Below are positions 8,180-16,219 of a stretch of 18,820 nucleotides of DNA, one piece after another. The stretch covers positions 1 through 18,820 of the forward strand of contig JAGHCL010000027.1 in NCBI GenBank assembly GCA_021160485.1, in the 5' to 3' direction. The notes beneath the pieces were generated by a model. The model was not told where the DNA came from. It saw only the letters and a program-made list of their open reading frames with translations, and did no database searches. A program made the position numbers and the translations under genes. This DNA comes from Candidatus Desulfofervidaceae bacterium. Its GTDB lineage: Bacteria > Desulfobacterota > Desulfofervidia > Desulfofervidales > Desulfofervidaceae. Positions within the stretch are counted from its first letter, which is position 1; the number at the start of each line of letters is the position of its first letter.

Positions 8180-9262
8180 ATGTCCGCTATACATTATTGG
8201 CTCGCTTTGCACTATCTCCCGGGATTGGGTAACCAAGGTTGTCTGAGGCTATTACAGCATTTTGGACAACCGCAACACGTTTTCTCTGCTCCAGAAAAGG
8301 TTTTAAAAGAAGCCGGAGTAAAAGAAGAAACCATTAAAGCCATTAAAGCTGGCACCTGGCAGGCCTTGGCCCAAGCAGAAGAAGAAAAACTAAAACAACT
8401 GGATGTGGAGCTTATTACTTATGCTGATAACCGTTATCCTTCCCTCTTAAAAGAAATTTATGACCCACCTTTTCTGCTTTATGTAAAGGGGAACGTGGAG
8501 TTATTACATACCCCCTGCGTCGCTATTGTTGGCACAAGGAGGGCTAGTTTCTATGGGATAAAAACTGCTACTCGCCTGGCAGTGGAGTTGGCCGAAGCAG
8601 GCATAACAGTTGTAAGTGGTCTAGCCAGAGGCATTGATACGGCTGCGCATAAGGGAGCGCTTCAAGCCAAAGGGAAAACTATTGCTGTCCTCGGATGCGG
8701 TATGGACATCGTTTATCCACCAGAGAATAAAAAAATATATGCAGACATTGCTCGGCAAGGGGCAATTATCTCTGAGTTCCCTTTAGGCACACCGCCAGTG
8801 GCCAGAAATTTTCCTATCCGGAATCGAATCATCACTGGCCTTTCTTTAGGAGTGATCGTAGTAGAAGCAGCTTTAAAAAGTGGCTCTTTAATCACGGCTC
8901 GGCTGGCTTTAGAACAGGGAAGAGAAGTTTTTGCTGTGCCTGGACAGATAGACACCTTTCACAGTAAGGGCACACATAGTCTGATTAAACAGGGGGCAAA
9001 ATTAGTAGAAACAATTGCCGATGTTTTAGAAGAATTAAATTTATCTGTAGTAGAAACTTCAACTTTTAGAGAAAAACAGGAAACAAAATTAGACTCCATG
9101 ACGGAGAAGCTCCTTTCTCTTTTACAGGAACCAAGACAACTGGATGAAATAGCCCTGAGTTTAAATCAGGATATAGCAGAACTTTCTGCCACCTTAACCA
9201 CGCTGGAAATTCAGGGTCTAATAAAACAGTTACCTGGAAAACAATACGTGAGGGCAAATTGA
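8180..9262 (+). CDS. dprA: DNA-processing protein DprA/Smf
   Basis: DprA binds incoming single-stranded DNA in the cytoplasm and loads RecA during natural transformation; many bacteria not known to be competent also carry it. The 360-residue protein has an N-terminal SAM/helix-hairpin-helix-like part (about 1-70), then the Rossmann-type DprA core: VAIVGTRRAS (113-122), VVSGLARGIDTAAHKGAL (144-161), TIAVLGCGMDIVYPPEN (167-183), FPIRNRIITGLSLGVIVVEA (211-230), SGSLITARLALEQGREVFAVPG (234-255) and GTHSLIKQGAKLV. The end (about 305-358) is the winged-helix DprA C-terminal domain. Its stop is a few bases before the topA start; dprA-topA adjacency is common in bacteria. No close Shine-Dalgarno site is visible. 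Confidence 0.96.
   Translation: MSAIHYWLALHYLPGLGNQGCLRLLQHFGQPQHVFSAPEKVLKEAGVKEETIKAIKAGTWQALAQAEEEKLKQLDVELITYADNRYPSLLKEIYDPPFLLYVKGNVELLHTPCVAIVGTRRASFYGIKTATRLAVELAEAGITVVSGLARGIDTAAHKGALQAKGKTIAVLGCGMDIVYPPENKKIYADIARQGAIISEFPLGTPPVARNFPIRNRIITGLSLGVIVVEAALKSGSLITARLALEQGREVFAVPGQIDTFHSKGTHSLIKQGAKLVETIADVLEELNLSVVETSTFREKQETKLDSMTEKLLSLLQEPRQLDEIALSLNQDIAELSATLTTLEIQGLIKQLPGKQYVRAN
9250..9254 (+). promoter_or_regulatory. Ribosome site deciding the topA start
   Basis: GAGGG lies 10 bases before ATG 9265 but only 4 bases before the in-frame TTG at 9259. The spacing favours the ATG, which also gives the usual short N terminus MKLLIVESPAKA. The TTG would only add two residues and overlap the dprA stop codon. 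Confidence 0.5.
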
Positions 9263-9264
9263 AT

Positions 9265-11610
9265 ATGAAACTACTGATTGTAGAATCACCGGCAAAGGCA
9301 AGGACGCTAAAAAAATTGCTCAAGGACTTTGCAGTAGAAGCTACACTAGGACATGTCAAAGACCTACCAAAGAACAAACTTGGGGTAGATATTGAACGTC
9401 AGTTCAAGCCTTCTTATGTTCTTTTGCCAGGAAAGCAAAAAATCTTGCAAAAAATTCGGAAACTTGCTGCTTCTGCCCAGGAAATTTACCTAGGCTCTGA
9501 TCCGGACAGAGAAGGAGAAGCCATTGCATGGCATGTGGCTGAAGAAATAAATAAAAAAAATAAAAAAGTCCAAATTAAGCGAGTGCTTTTTCATGAAATC
9601 ACCCCACAAGCCGTAAAAGAGGCTATAGCTCATCCTACTAGCCTTGATCCCAATAAGTATGCCTCCCAACAGACACGTCGTATTTTAGATAGGCTTGTGG
9701 GTTATAAAATCTCGCCTCTGCTTTGGGAAAAGGTAAAAAGGGGACTCTCGGCCGGGCGGGTGCAATCAGTAGCCCTGCGTTTGGTTTGTGAGCGTGAACG
9801 TGCTATTCAGAACTTCGTTCCCGAAGAGTATTGGGAAATTGTTGCTCGGTTAGAAGGCAAAGCACCACCTGTTTTTGAAGCAAAATTGGTGCAAATAAAA
9901 GGGAAAAAATGCCATCTTTCCAATCAGGCTCAGGCAGAAGAAGTAGTAGAAATCTTAAAAAAGCAGACTTTTGTTGTTAAAAAGATTACCCGTAAAGAGA
10001 AACGTCGCTATCCCGCTCCACCCTTTATTACCAGCACCTTACAACAGGAAGCAGCAAAAAAGCTTGGGTTTTCTGCTCAGAAGACTATGGCTATTGCTCA
10101 ACAACTTTACGAAGGTATAGACCTGGGACCGGAAGGCCGGGTAGGCCTTATTACTTATATGCGCACTGATTCGGTGCGAACAGCTGATGTGGCCATTAAA
10201 GAAGCACGACAATTTATTAAAGAAACATGGCCCAGTCTTTTACCAGCAAGGCCCTGCCGTTATAAAAACAAACGGCAAGCCCAGGATGCTCACGAAGCCA
10301 TCCGTCCTACCTCGGTTTACCGCCGCCCTGAACTGGTAGCTTCCTATCTTACACCTGACCAAAAAGCCCTTTATGAACTTATCTGGAAGCGTTTTATTGC
10401 CTCTCAGATGACACCTGCTATTTATGACCTAACGACAGTTGATATAGAGGCCACTGAATACCTCTTTCGGGCAACAGGAAGTATATTAAAAGATCCAGGA
10501 TTTAAACAAATCTATGAAGAAACTCAGGAGGACACAGAGAAAGAAAAGGCCATTTCATTACCCCTTTTGCAGGAAAAAGAAATTTTAACTCTAAAGGAAA
10601 TTATCCCCAGCCAGCATTTTACCAAACCTCCCGCACGCTACACTGAAGCAAGTTTAATTAAAGAGTTAGAAGAAAAAGGGATTGGCCGTCCCAGCACTTA
10701 CGCTACTATCCTCTCTACTATCCAAGAGAGAAAATATGTGGAAAAGGAAAAAGGCCGTTTTAAACCTACTGAATTGGGATTTCTGGTGAACGATTTACTT
10801 GTCACTAATTTTCCTGATATTGTTGATGTTTCTTTTACTGCTCGCATGGAAGCAGATCTAGACGAAATTGAAGAAGGCAAAAAGCCATCTTTAGAAACAT
10901 TGAAGGCATTTTACCCGGTATTCACTCAAGCCCTAGAACAAGCTCAAAAACACATGGTAGATGTCAAGAAGCGAGGAGTAAAAACCGAAGTTATCTGTGA
11001 CCAATGTGGTGCTCCAATGGTGATAAAATATGGGAAAAATGGGGCTTTTCTGGCCTGTTCTCGGTATCCCGAATGCAAAAACACCAAGGAATTTATCCGG
11101 AATGATAAGGGAGAAATCACTATTGTCACTCAGGAAGTCCCAGAAGAGTTATGTCCACAGTGTGGTAGTCCTTTGAAAGTAAAACACGGTCGTTACGGAG
11201 CCTTTCTAGCTTGTTCTGCTTATCCAAAGTGTCGTTTTACCAAACCTCTGGAAGAAAGGGACATTGTAATAGAAGATAAAGAATGCCCAACATGTGGTGC
11301 CCCCCTCGTTATTAAACGTAACAAAAAAGGAGGGCGATTTCTGGCTTGTTCTCGGTATCCAGAATGTAAATACGCTGCCCCTCTGACTTTGGGGATAAAA
11401 TGCCCACAATGTGGAGAAGGTGAACTAGTAGAGCAACTTTCCAAAAAAGGGCGGGTATTTTATGGTTGCTCTCGGTATCCACAGTGCAAATTTGTCATGT
11501 GGGAACGTCCGGTACTCAGCCCTTGCCCTCAGTGTGGAGCTGAATTCCGGGTTATTAAAGGAAGTAATTTGGTATGTATTAAATGCGGATACAAAGAAAA
11601 GGCAGCGTAA
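9265..11610 (+). CDS. topA: DNA topoisomerase I (type IA) with five C-terminal zinc-ribbon units
   Basis: Relaxes negative supercoils by single-strand passage. Numbering from ATG 9265 (781 residues): toprim domain with LLIVESPAKA (Glu7) and GSDPDREGEAIAWH (Asp79, Asp81, Glu85, metal-binding); GLSAGRVQSVALRLV; the catalytic tyrosine Tyr298 in GLITYMRTDS; QDAHEAIRPT; ASLIKELEEKGIGRPSTYATI; FTARMEADLDEIEEG. From about residue 578 come five C4 zinc-ribbon units beginning CDQCGAP, CPQCGSP, CPTCGAP, CPQCGEG and CPQCGAE. The first four end in CSxYPxCxx; the last is short and ends CIKCGYKEKAA. E. coli has three such C-terminal units. An in-frame TTG at 9259 is the alternative start. The gene is followed by 145 bases without a clear terminator. 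Confidence 0.97.
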   Translation: MKLLIVESPAKARTLKKLLKDFAVEATLGHVKDLPKNKLGVDIERQFKPSYVLLPGKQKILQKIRKLAASAQEIYLGSDPDREGEAIAWHVAEEINKKNKKVQIKRVLFHEITPQAVKEAIAHPTSLDPNKYASQQTRRILDRLVGYKISPLLWEKVKRGLSAGRVQSVALRLVCERERAIQNFVPEEYWEIVARLEGKAPPVFEAKLVQIKGKKCHLSNQAQAEEVVEILKKQTFVVKKITRKEKRRYPAPPFITSTLQQEAAKKLGFSAQKTMAIAQQLYEGIDLGPEGRVGLITYMRTDSVRTADVAIKEARQFIKETWPSLLPARPCRYKNKRQAQDAHEAIRPTSVYRRPELVASYLTPDQKALYELIWKRFIASQMTPAIYDLTTVDIEATEYLFRATGSILKDPGFKQIYEETQEDTEKEKAISLPLLQEKEILTLKEIIPSQHFTKPPARYTEASLIKELEEKGIGRPSTYATILSTIQERKYVEKEKGRFKPTELGFLVNDLLVTNFPDIVDVSFTARMEADLDEIEEGKKPSLETLKAFYPVFTQALEQAQKHMVDVKKRGVKTEVICDQCGAPMVIKYGKNGAFLACSRYPECKNTKEFIRNDKGEITIVTQEVPEELCPQCGSPLKVKHGRYGAFLACSAYPKCRFTKPLEERDIVIEDKECPTCGAPLVIKRNKKGGRFLACSRYPECKYAAPLTLGIKCPQCGEGELVEQLSKKGRVFYGCSRYPQCKFVMWERPVLSPCPQCGAEFRVIKGSNLVCIKCGYKEKAA

Positions 11611-11717
11611 AGAAAATAAACATGTCAATAATGTAGATAGGCAGAAACAAGAAAGACCATTCCATAACCAAATTCCTAAGCCAAAACCCAAGACTGCAAA
11701 TGGCTAATTTTGAAACC

Positions 11718-11746
11718 TTGCATTCTTCTTTCATTTTCTTTATGCT
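11718..11746 (+). promoter_or_regulatory. Possible sigma70-type promoter before the cvpA-like gene
   Basis: TTGCAT and TATGCT are separated by 17 bases (4 of 6 matches in each box). Transcription would begin around 11753, only about three bases before ATG 11756. There is no Shine-Dalgarno site, so the message would be leaderless or nearly so. A 13-base palindrome (11742-11754) overlaps the -10 box. Modest support only. Confidence 0.3.
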
Positions 11747-11755
11747 TAAAGCATT

Positions 11756-12280
11756 ATGAACCCGATAGATATTTTGGTCTTTATCCTGGTAGGTATATTT
11801 TTACTGCTTAACGGGATAAATGGTTTTATAAAAAGTCTGAGCTTCTTAATCGGTTTGGTAGCCGGTTTTTGGTTGGCCGGCCGTTATGCAGCTAAAGGGG
11901 CATTGATGTTAAATACATGGATGCATACTCCCTTCTCCTATATAGTAAGTTTTATATTAATCTTTCTTGTTGTATTTCTGGCTGCACAGTTGGGAGGTTT
12001 CTTTCTTAAAGCTATATTTAAACCAAAGATTTTAAGCTGGTTGGACCACACTTTAGGATGTCTGTTGGGATTCGTTAAAGGGGTAATAATTGCAACTCTC
12101 ATCCTGGTGGTTGTGAATATGTTTCACCCTCTACCTCAAAATTTAATAAAAAATTCTTATACTTATCCTTATTTGTGCAAAATCAGCAGGTGGATGGCAA
12201 CTAAGTTACCTAAGAAATTACAATTAAAGCCTCCGTCAAAACAATTCTTCTGGGAGAAACGCAATGGCCGACCTATCTAA
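11756..12280 (+). CDS. CvpA family inner-membrane protein
   Basis: A 174-residue membrane protein with the CvpA/YhjX-like pattern: it begins MNPIDILVFILVGIFLLLNG and has a glycine-rich second helix (SLSFLIGLVAGFWLAGRYA). Two further helices lie at about residues 62-86 (YIVSFILIFLVVFLAAQLGGF) and 104-123 (LLGFVKGVIIATLILVVVN), preceded by the LDHTLGCLLGFVKG stretch typical of the family. E. coli CvpA is needed for colicin V export and affects envelope integrity; the biochemical role is not settled. The lysine-rich tail (about 140-174) is cytoplasmic or periplasmic. The end overlaps mazG by 17 bases, so cvpA-mazG-fxsA likely form an operon. Confidence 0.85.
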   Translation: MNPIDILVFILVGIFLLLNGINGFIKSLSFLIGLVAGFWLAGRYAAKGALMLNTWMHTPFSYIVSFILIFLVVFLAAQLGGFFLKAIFKPKILSWLDHTLGCLLGFVKGVIIATLILVVVNMFHPLPQNLIKNSYTYPYLCKISRWMATKLPKKLQLKPPSKQFFWEKRNGRPI

Positions 12281-13034
12281 ATTAGAAGAAATCGTGACTG
12301 CTCTTCGTGGTGAACACGGCTGCCCTTGGGATAAAAAACAGACGCCCCAGACATTGAAAAATTATCTTCTGGAAGAGGTTTATGAACTGGTAGAAGCCAT
12401 TGAAGAAGACAATCCAGAAGCGGTAAAAGAAGAGCTGGGAGATGTGCTTTTTATATTGGTATTTTTAGCGCATATATACAAAGAGAGAAAACAATTTGAA
12501 CTAAAACATGCCATTGCACATGGAGCCGCCAAGATGATCAGGCGACATCCACATGTATTTGGAGACATGCACCCGGATAGCATAGAAGAAATCCATGCCA
12601 AGTGGCAAGAGATAAAATCACAGGAAAAGCCATGCCGGAAGTCTCTTCTGGATGGTATTCCCAAAAATCTGCCCGCTTTAATGCTGGCTTATAAAATCGG
12701 AAAAAAGGCAGCTAAAGTTGGCTTTGATTGGGAAAGAGTGGATGATGTATTGGAAAAGGTAGCCGAAGAAACAGAAGAATTCAAATCCTCTTTAAAGACA
12801 GGCGAAACAGAAAAAATAAAAGAGGAATTGGGAGACATTCTGTTCTCCTGGGTAAATGTGGCCCGGTTATTAAAAATTCAGCCAGAAGACGCCTTGCGTC
12901 AGACAATCCAAAAATTTAAAAGGCGTTTTCAGTTTATTGAAGCTGAACTAAAAAAACAAAAAAAATCCTTGGAGACGGCTTCTTTAAAAGACATGGATGC
13001 CCTCTGGGAAAAAGCCAAGGAAAAAAGACAGTAA
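12264..13034 (+). CDS. mazG: Nucleoside triphosphate pyrophosphohydrolase MazG
   Basis: MazG hydrolyses nucleoside triphosphates to the monophosphate and pyrophosphate, cleaning noncanonical nucleotides and, in E. coli, affecting ppGpp levels. The 256 residues contain two all-alpha MazG domains. The first has GCPWDKKQTPQTLKNYLLEEVYELVEAI with acidic ligands E37, E38, E41, E57 and D60; the second has VAEETEEFKSSL and KEELGDILFSWVNVARLL with E168, E169, E172, E188 and D191. Both metal-binding sets look intact, and the family-typical segment RRHPHVFGD lies between. Start ATG 12264 has GGGAG at 12252-12256. It overlaps the cvpA-like gene by 17 bases and fxsA by one base (TAATG). Confidence 0.95.
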   Translation: MADLSKLEEIVTALRGEHGCPWDKKQTPQTLKNYLLEEVYELVEAIEEDNPEAVKEELGDVLFILVFLAHIYKERKQFELKHAIAHGAAKMIRRHPHVFGDMHPDSIEEIHAKWQEIKSQEKPCRKSLLDGIPKNLPALMLAYKIGKKAAKVGFDWERVDDVLEKVAEETEEFKSSLKTGETEKIKEELGDILFSWVNVARLLKIQPEDALRQTIQKFKRRFQFIEAELKKQKKSLETASLKDMDALWEKAKEKRQ

Positions 13035-13423
13035 TGTTTTTTAAACTATTTTGTCTTTTTACCTTAGTAAGCTTACTAGAACTTGCTCTTATTATTGAAG
13101 TTGGGTCTCATGTAGGTGTATTAACCACCATATTGCTCATTCTGGGCACGGCTGTGCTTGGAGCCCACCTTGCCCAAACTCAAGGGCTACAGATACTTAC
13201 CCATCTGCGGGCAGAGCTACAGGCAGGTCAAATGCCTGATAATACCCTCATTGAAGGTCTGCTCATTCTGGCTGGAGGACTATTGTTATTGACGCCCGGA
13301 TTTCTCACAGATACTCTTGGTTTTCTACTTATTATACCTCCCAGCAGAAAATGGTTCAGGGAAAAATTAAAAAACTATTTTCGCCGCAGGATGAATTTAA
13401 AAATTCACTATTGGCACATGTAG
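13034..13423 (+). CDS. fxsA: FxsA family cytoplasmic-membrane protein
   Basis: A 129-residue membrane protein. FxsA in E. coli, when overproduced, relieves F-plasmid exclusion of phage T7; its normal role is unknown. Recognised by ELALIIEVGSHVG near the N terminus, the LGTAVLGAHLAQTQGLQIL segment, and above all GLLLLTPGFLTDTLGFLLIIPPSRKWF (in two parts of the last hydrophobic region), which is the family signature. Helices at about 4-22, 25-46 and 75-107; the C terminus is strongly basic (KNYFRRRMNLK). Start overlaps the mazG stop as TAATG, implying translational coupling. Confidence 0.93.
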   Translation: MFFKLFCLFTLVSLLELALIIEVGSHVGVLTTILLILGTAVLGAHLAQTQGLQILTHLRAELQAGQMPDNTLIEGLLILAGGLLLLTPGFLTDTLGFLLIIPPSRKWFREKLKNYFRRRMNLKIHYWHM

Positions 13424-13819
13424 GAATGAAAACAAAAAGCTTTATCGAAGATAAAAAAGTATAATGGCGGTGGAATTTTTAGAACCTCCAATTGGATGGG
13501 CACATCCGGGTAAATATGAAGAGATTTTAGTAACGGTTAGGAGTGAAACACCTGAAACCACCGAGATAAACATTTCAACTAGGATTCTATATGGAGACGT
13601 AGAAGTAAGCCAATCTTTGAATCACACCTGAGCTAGCCATTCTTAAACACCTTTCACCAAAATAAGCAAAACGTTTAGAAGCATTAACGTGTAAACATTC
13701 ATGTAATCGTGCTTGAAATAAAGCAGACATTCTGGCGAAATCAGTCGTGGATTTTGAGTAGGTAGATTGGGAGATGAGCTTGTAAAAGCAAAGGCAATTT
13801 AGTATAATCTGCCATTCTG
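13424..13819 (+). other. Gene-poor relic region between fxsA and the ABC ATPase
   Basis: Nearly 400 bases without a convincing intact gene. A 55-codon plus-strand frame (13464-13631) has protein-like composition (FLEPPIGWAHPGKYEEILV, then ETTEINISTRILYGDVEV) and may be a fragment of a beta-rich surface domain, but it has no ribosome site. From about 13587 to 13841 the minus strand is open for 84 codons, with a cysteine- and phenylalanine-rich product I do not recognise; this may be the edge of a degraded mobile element. The 55-codon frame ends at 13631, inside the minus-strand frame, suggesting a junction near there. The right end carries the promoter of the next gene. No hairpin terminator was seen after fxsA. 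Confidence 0.5.
13780..13808 (+). promoter_or_regulatory. Sigma70-type promoter of the ABC-class ATPase
   Basis: TTGTAA and a perfect TATAAT are separated by 17 bases. Transcription would start near 13815, about five bases before ATG 13820. No Shine-Dalgarno site lies between, so translation is probably leaderless or nearly so. This is the best promoter match in the window. Confidence 0.5.
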
Positions 13820-15538
13820 ATGGGAAATGAGCCTGTACCAAAAGATATTGCCTATATCCGAGGGGTATTAAAGCGGATAAATGCTCGGGGATATAGGGCC
13901 TATAAAGATTTAGAAGGTGTTTATCAATTTCCGTGGTTTCGGTTAGCTATTGACCATGTCCAGGCAGATCCATTTGCCACTCCTTCCCGCTTTACTATTA
14001 TCGTCTCTCTTGAAAAGACAGGCTTACCTGCCCATTTATGGGCAAACAAAAGGCGAATAGTTGCCCTAACAGATTTTCTCGCCCGCACTTTCCAAAAACA
14101 CCTTCATCCCTTCTCCAGACCATGTGGCACAGGCCATAGTGGTAAAATTGCCATTCAGGCTGGTAGCCAAGTCATTTTAGAAAGAAACAGCATTGCCATT
14201 AAACCACCATTTCTGGAAGTCCGTTTTACTGTAGGATTACCTGCCAGTGGACGCAGTATCCTAGGAGAAAAAGCAGAAAAAATCATCTGTGAATATCTCC
14301 CTTGCATCGCCGAGAAGTCTCTTTTATATCAGCATCTACCTTCTAAGACACTGGAGGAGCATGTTTTTAGCTATGAAGATCAGGAAATCCTTCGCTCTCA
14401 GCTAAAGCAGTTAAATTTAGTAGCCTTTATTCCCAACGGGGCTATCTTACCCCGTAAAAGTGGGGTAGAAGATACACCTTTACCTACGGCCATTCCTTTT
14501 ATGGCGCCTAAAGAAGCAGAAGTTACCGTAAAGCTACCCTATAAAGGTGAAATAAAGGGAATGGGCATCCCTGAAGGCATTACTCTTATTGTAGGTGGTG
14601 GTTTTCATGGTAAATCCACTTTACTTAAGGCCATTCAAGAAGGCATTTACAGCCATATTCCGGGGGATGGGCGTGAATATGTGGTAAGTCTGGCAGATAC
14701 AATCAAAATTAAGGCTGAAGACGGACGGCGCATTGAAAAAGTGGATATTTCCCCTTTTATAAATAACTTACCTTTCCAAAAAGATACTAGGACATTTTCT
14801 ACAGAAAATGCCAGTGGAAGCACCTCTCAGGCAGCCAATATTATGGAGGCCATTGAAGTAGGCACTCATTTGCTTTTGCTGGATGAAGACACTTCTGCTA
14901 CCAATTTTATGGTAAGAGATAAACGCATGCAGGCCTTGGTGAGCAAGGATGAAGAACCTATTACTCCCTTTCTGGATAGAGTAAAAGAACTTTACACATA
15001 CTTGGGCATTTCCACTATCCTGGTGATGGGAGGGTGTGGAGACTATCTGGACGTCGCTGACCATGTCATCATGATGTCTGCCTATAGGCCTTTAATTGTT
15101 ACTCAGAAAGCAAAGGAAATTGCCTCCAAGTATCAAACTGGAAGAAAGCCTGAAGCTGCTCAACCTCTCTACATACCCTCACCCCGTCGACCTGTGGGGG
15201 GGATAGATTCACGCCGGGGAGGAAAAGTCAAGATCACAGCCAAAGGTAATCAACATCTCATTTTGGGCAGGGAAACAGTAGATGTAAGCGCTAATGAACA
15301 GATAAAAGAAACCGGGCAACTTCTGGCTATCGGTCATGTCCTACACTATTATGCCTGGCATTATTTGCGCACTGCCTCTTCTTTAAAAGAAGGACTAGAA
15401 ATGGTTGAAAAAGACATAGATAAAAACGGGCTAGATGTCCTTTTACCTCACCGGGCTGGCAATTTGGCCAGACCACGTCTTCAAGAAATGGCCTTTACTT
15501 TAAACCGATTACGTTCTTTGAAAATACAGAGTAAATGA
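13820..15538 (+). CDS. Predicted ATPase of the ABC class (PF09818-type), function unknown
   Basis: A 572-residue soluble ATPase. N-terminal part (about 1-230): GYRAYKDLEG, AIDHVQADPFATPSRF, GTGHSGKI, VRFTVGLPASGRSILGEKA and the EDQEILRSQL stretch. The ATPase core has Walker A GGGFHGKST (259-267), a PGDGREYVV loop, KAEDGR and VDISPFINNLP, the TENASGSTSQAANI stretch standing where an ABC signature would be (329-341), Walker B LLLLDEDTSATNF (351-363), ITPFLDRVKELY and LVMGGCGDYLDVADHVI. These match the uncharacterised 'predicted ATPase of the ABC class' family end to end. No membrane helix or permease partner is present, so it is not a transporter subunit. The substrate process is unknown; nucleic-acid-related roles have been suggested only by analogy. 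The next gene starts 25 bases downstream. Confidence 0.93.
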   Translation: MGNEPVPKDIAYIRGVLKRINARGYRAYKDLEGVYQFPWFRLAIDHVQADPFATPSRFTIIVSLEKTGLPAHLWANKRRIVALTDFLARTFQKHLHPFSRPCGTGHSGKIAIQAGSQVILERNSIAIKPPFLEVRFTVGLPASGRSILGEKAEKIICEYLPCIAEKSLLYQHLPSKTLEEHVFSYEDQEILRSQLKQLNLVAFIPNGAILPRKSGVEDTPLPTAIPFMAPKEAEVTVKLPYKGEIKGMGIPEGITLIVGGGFHGKSTLLKAIQEGIYSHIPGDGREYVVSLADTIKIKAEDGRRIEKVDISPFINNLPFQKDTRTFSTENASGSTSQAANIMEAIEVGTHLLLLDEDTSATNFMVRDKRMQALVSKDEEPITPFLDRVKELYTYLGISTILVMGGCGDYLDVADHVIMMSAYRPLIVTQKAKEIASKYQTGRKPEAAQPLYIPSPRRPVGGIDSRRGGKVKITAKGNQHLILGRETVDVSANEQIKETGQLLAIGHVLHYYAWHYLRTASSLKEGLEMVEKDIDKNGLDVLLPHRAGNLARPRLQEMAFTLNRLRSLKIQSK

Positions 15539-15551
15539 GTAGATTAGAAAC

Positions 15552-15557
15552 AAGGAG
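15552..15557 (+). promoter_or_regulatory. Shine-Dalgarno site supporting a TTG start
   Basis: AAGGAG is six bases before TTG 15564. No ATG or GTG in the same frame lies at a better distance, so the rare TTG start of the following gene is well supported. Confidence 0.6.
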
Positions 15558-15563
15558 TGTTTT

Positions 15564-16130
15564 TTGGCCAAACATATCCGGAAAGAAATAGAGGAAGAAA
15601 GGGAAATTATTACTCATGCCGGTGAGCTGCCAGAAGTAGCTCTTTATGCTAGCCTTTATTATCTCACCGAGGACCCTGAAGGACCTCATCTAGTCCTCAC
15701 TCCTGAGGAAGTTGCATTTCTCAAAGAAGGAGTAATAGAAGGGTATAAAAAGATTATTTTACGAGACTTAAATCTTAAAATGAGAGGGGAAAACATCTTT
15801 AGAGGAACAGAGCGCGCCATTATAAACTATAGAAGGCTAAAACGTTTTGCTAAAAAAGAGAGAATTGGTATTAACAATCTTATTCCCGAAATAGCCCAGG
15901 CTCTTATCACTTATATGGAAATCGAAATAAAAGACCCCTATTTAAAAACACACTCTCTACGCACTGTGAACTGTTCAAAGAAAGATTGGGAATGGTTTAT
16001 AAAGGAGCTAAATCTTACTCCATCTCACCTACTACCTGAGCCTGAGGCATTCTTCAAACGCACTCCCTTATCTTTTAAGGAAACTATTACCTTATTTAGA
16101 AAAAGAAAAAAGAAAAATGAAGGGCACTAA
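15564..16130 (+). CDS. Unrecognised 188-residue protein, partner of the ABC-class ATPase by position
   Basis: I do not recognise a family. The gene begins at TTG with a strong AAGGAG site, 25 bases after the ATPase stop, so the two are probably co-transcribed. The product is soluble and highly charged with no signal peptide or membrane helix. The N terminus is mixed acidic and basic (HIRKEIEEEREII), followed by a short hydrophobic segment (VALYASLYYL), a mainly helical middle (FLKEGVIEGYKKIILRDLNL, TERAIINYRRLKRFAKKERI) and a tryptophan pair (DWEWF). The tail is very basic (LFRKRKKKNEGH). The basic helix and tail would suit nucleic-acid or acidic-protein contact, but that is only compositional. 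Codon use and AT content resemble its neighbours, so it looks like a real gene. Confidence 0.75.
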   Translation: MAKHIRKEIEEEREIITHAGELPEVALYASLYYLTEDPEGPHLVLTPEEVAFLKEGVIEGYKKIILRDLNLKMRGENIFRGTERAIINYRRLKRFAKKERIGINNLIPEIAQALITYMEIEIKDPYLKTHSLRTVNCSKKDWEWFIKELNLTPSHLLPEPEAFFKRTPLSFKETITLFRKRKKKNEGH

Positions 16131-16182
16131 TTTATGTGGTTATAGAGGCTCTTTTATAAAATAACAGAGTTAAAGCCAGATA

Positions 16183-16211
16183 TTGACTTTTTCACCAACT
16201 CGGGCTACTTT
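16183..16211 (+). promoter_or_regulatory. Possible promoter of the V4R-histidine kinase unit
   Basis: TTGACT (5 of 6) and TACTTT (3 of 6, keeping the important TA and final T) are 17 bases apart. The start point would be about 16218, two bases before ATG 16220, and there is no Shine-Dalgarno site. The weak -10 box could mean activator dependence or another start. Confidence 0.3.
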
Positions 16212-16219
16212 TACACGCA

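Noticed and set aside
11462-11707. Plus-strand 81-codon frame crossing the topA end
   Set aside because: Mostly a different frame of the topA zinc-ribbon region, with a low-complexity tail from the spacer and no ribosome site.
13820-15538. ABC transporter ATP-binding subunit
   Set aside because: The signature region and N-terminal domain are those of the separate ABC-class ATPase family, and no permease is nearby.
16144-16152. AGAGGCTCT hairpin followed by TTTT as a terminator after the 188-residue protein gene
   Set aside because: The stem is only four base pairs with a one-base loop, too weak for an intrinsic terminator.
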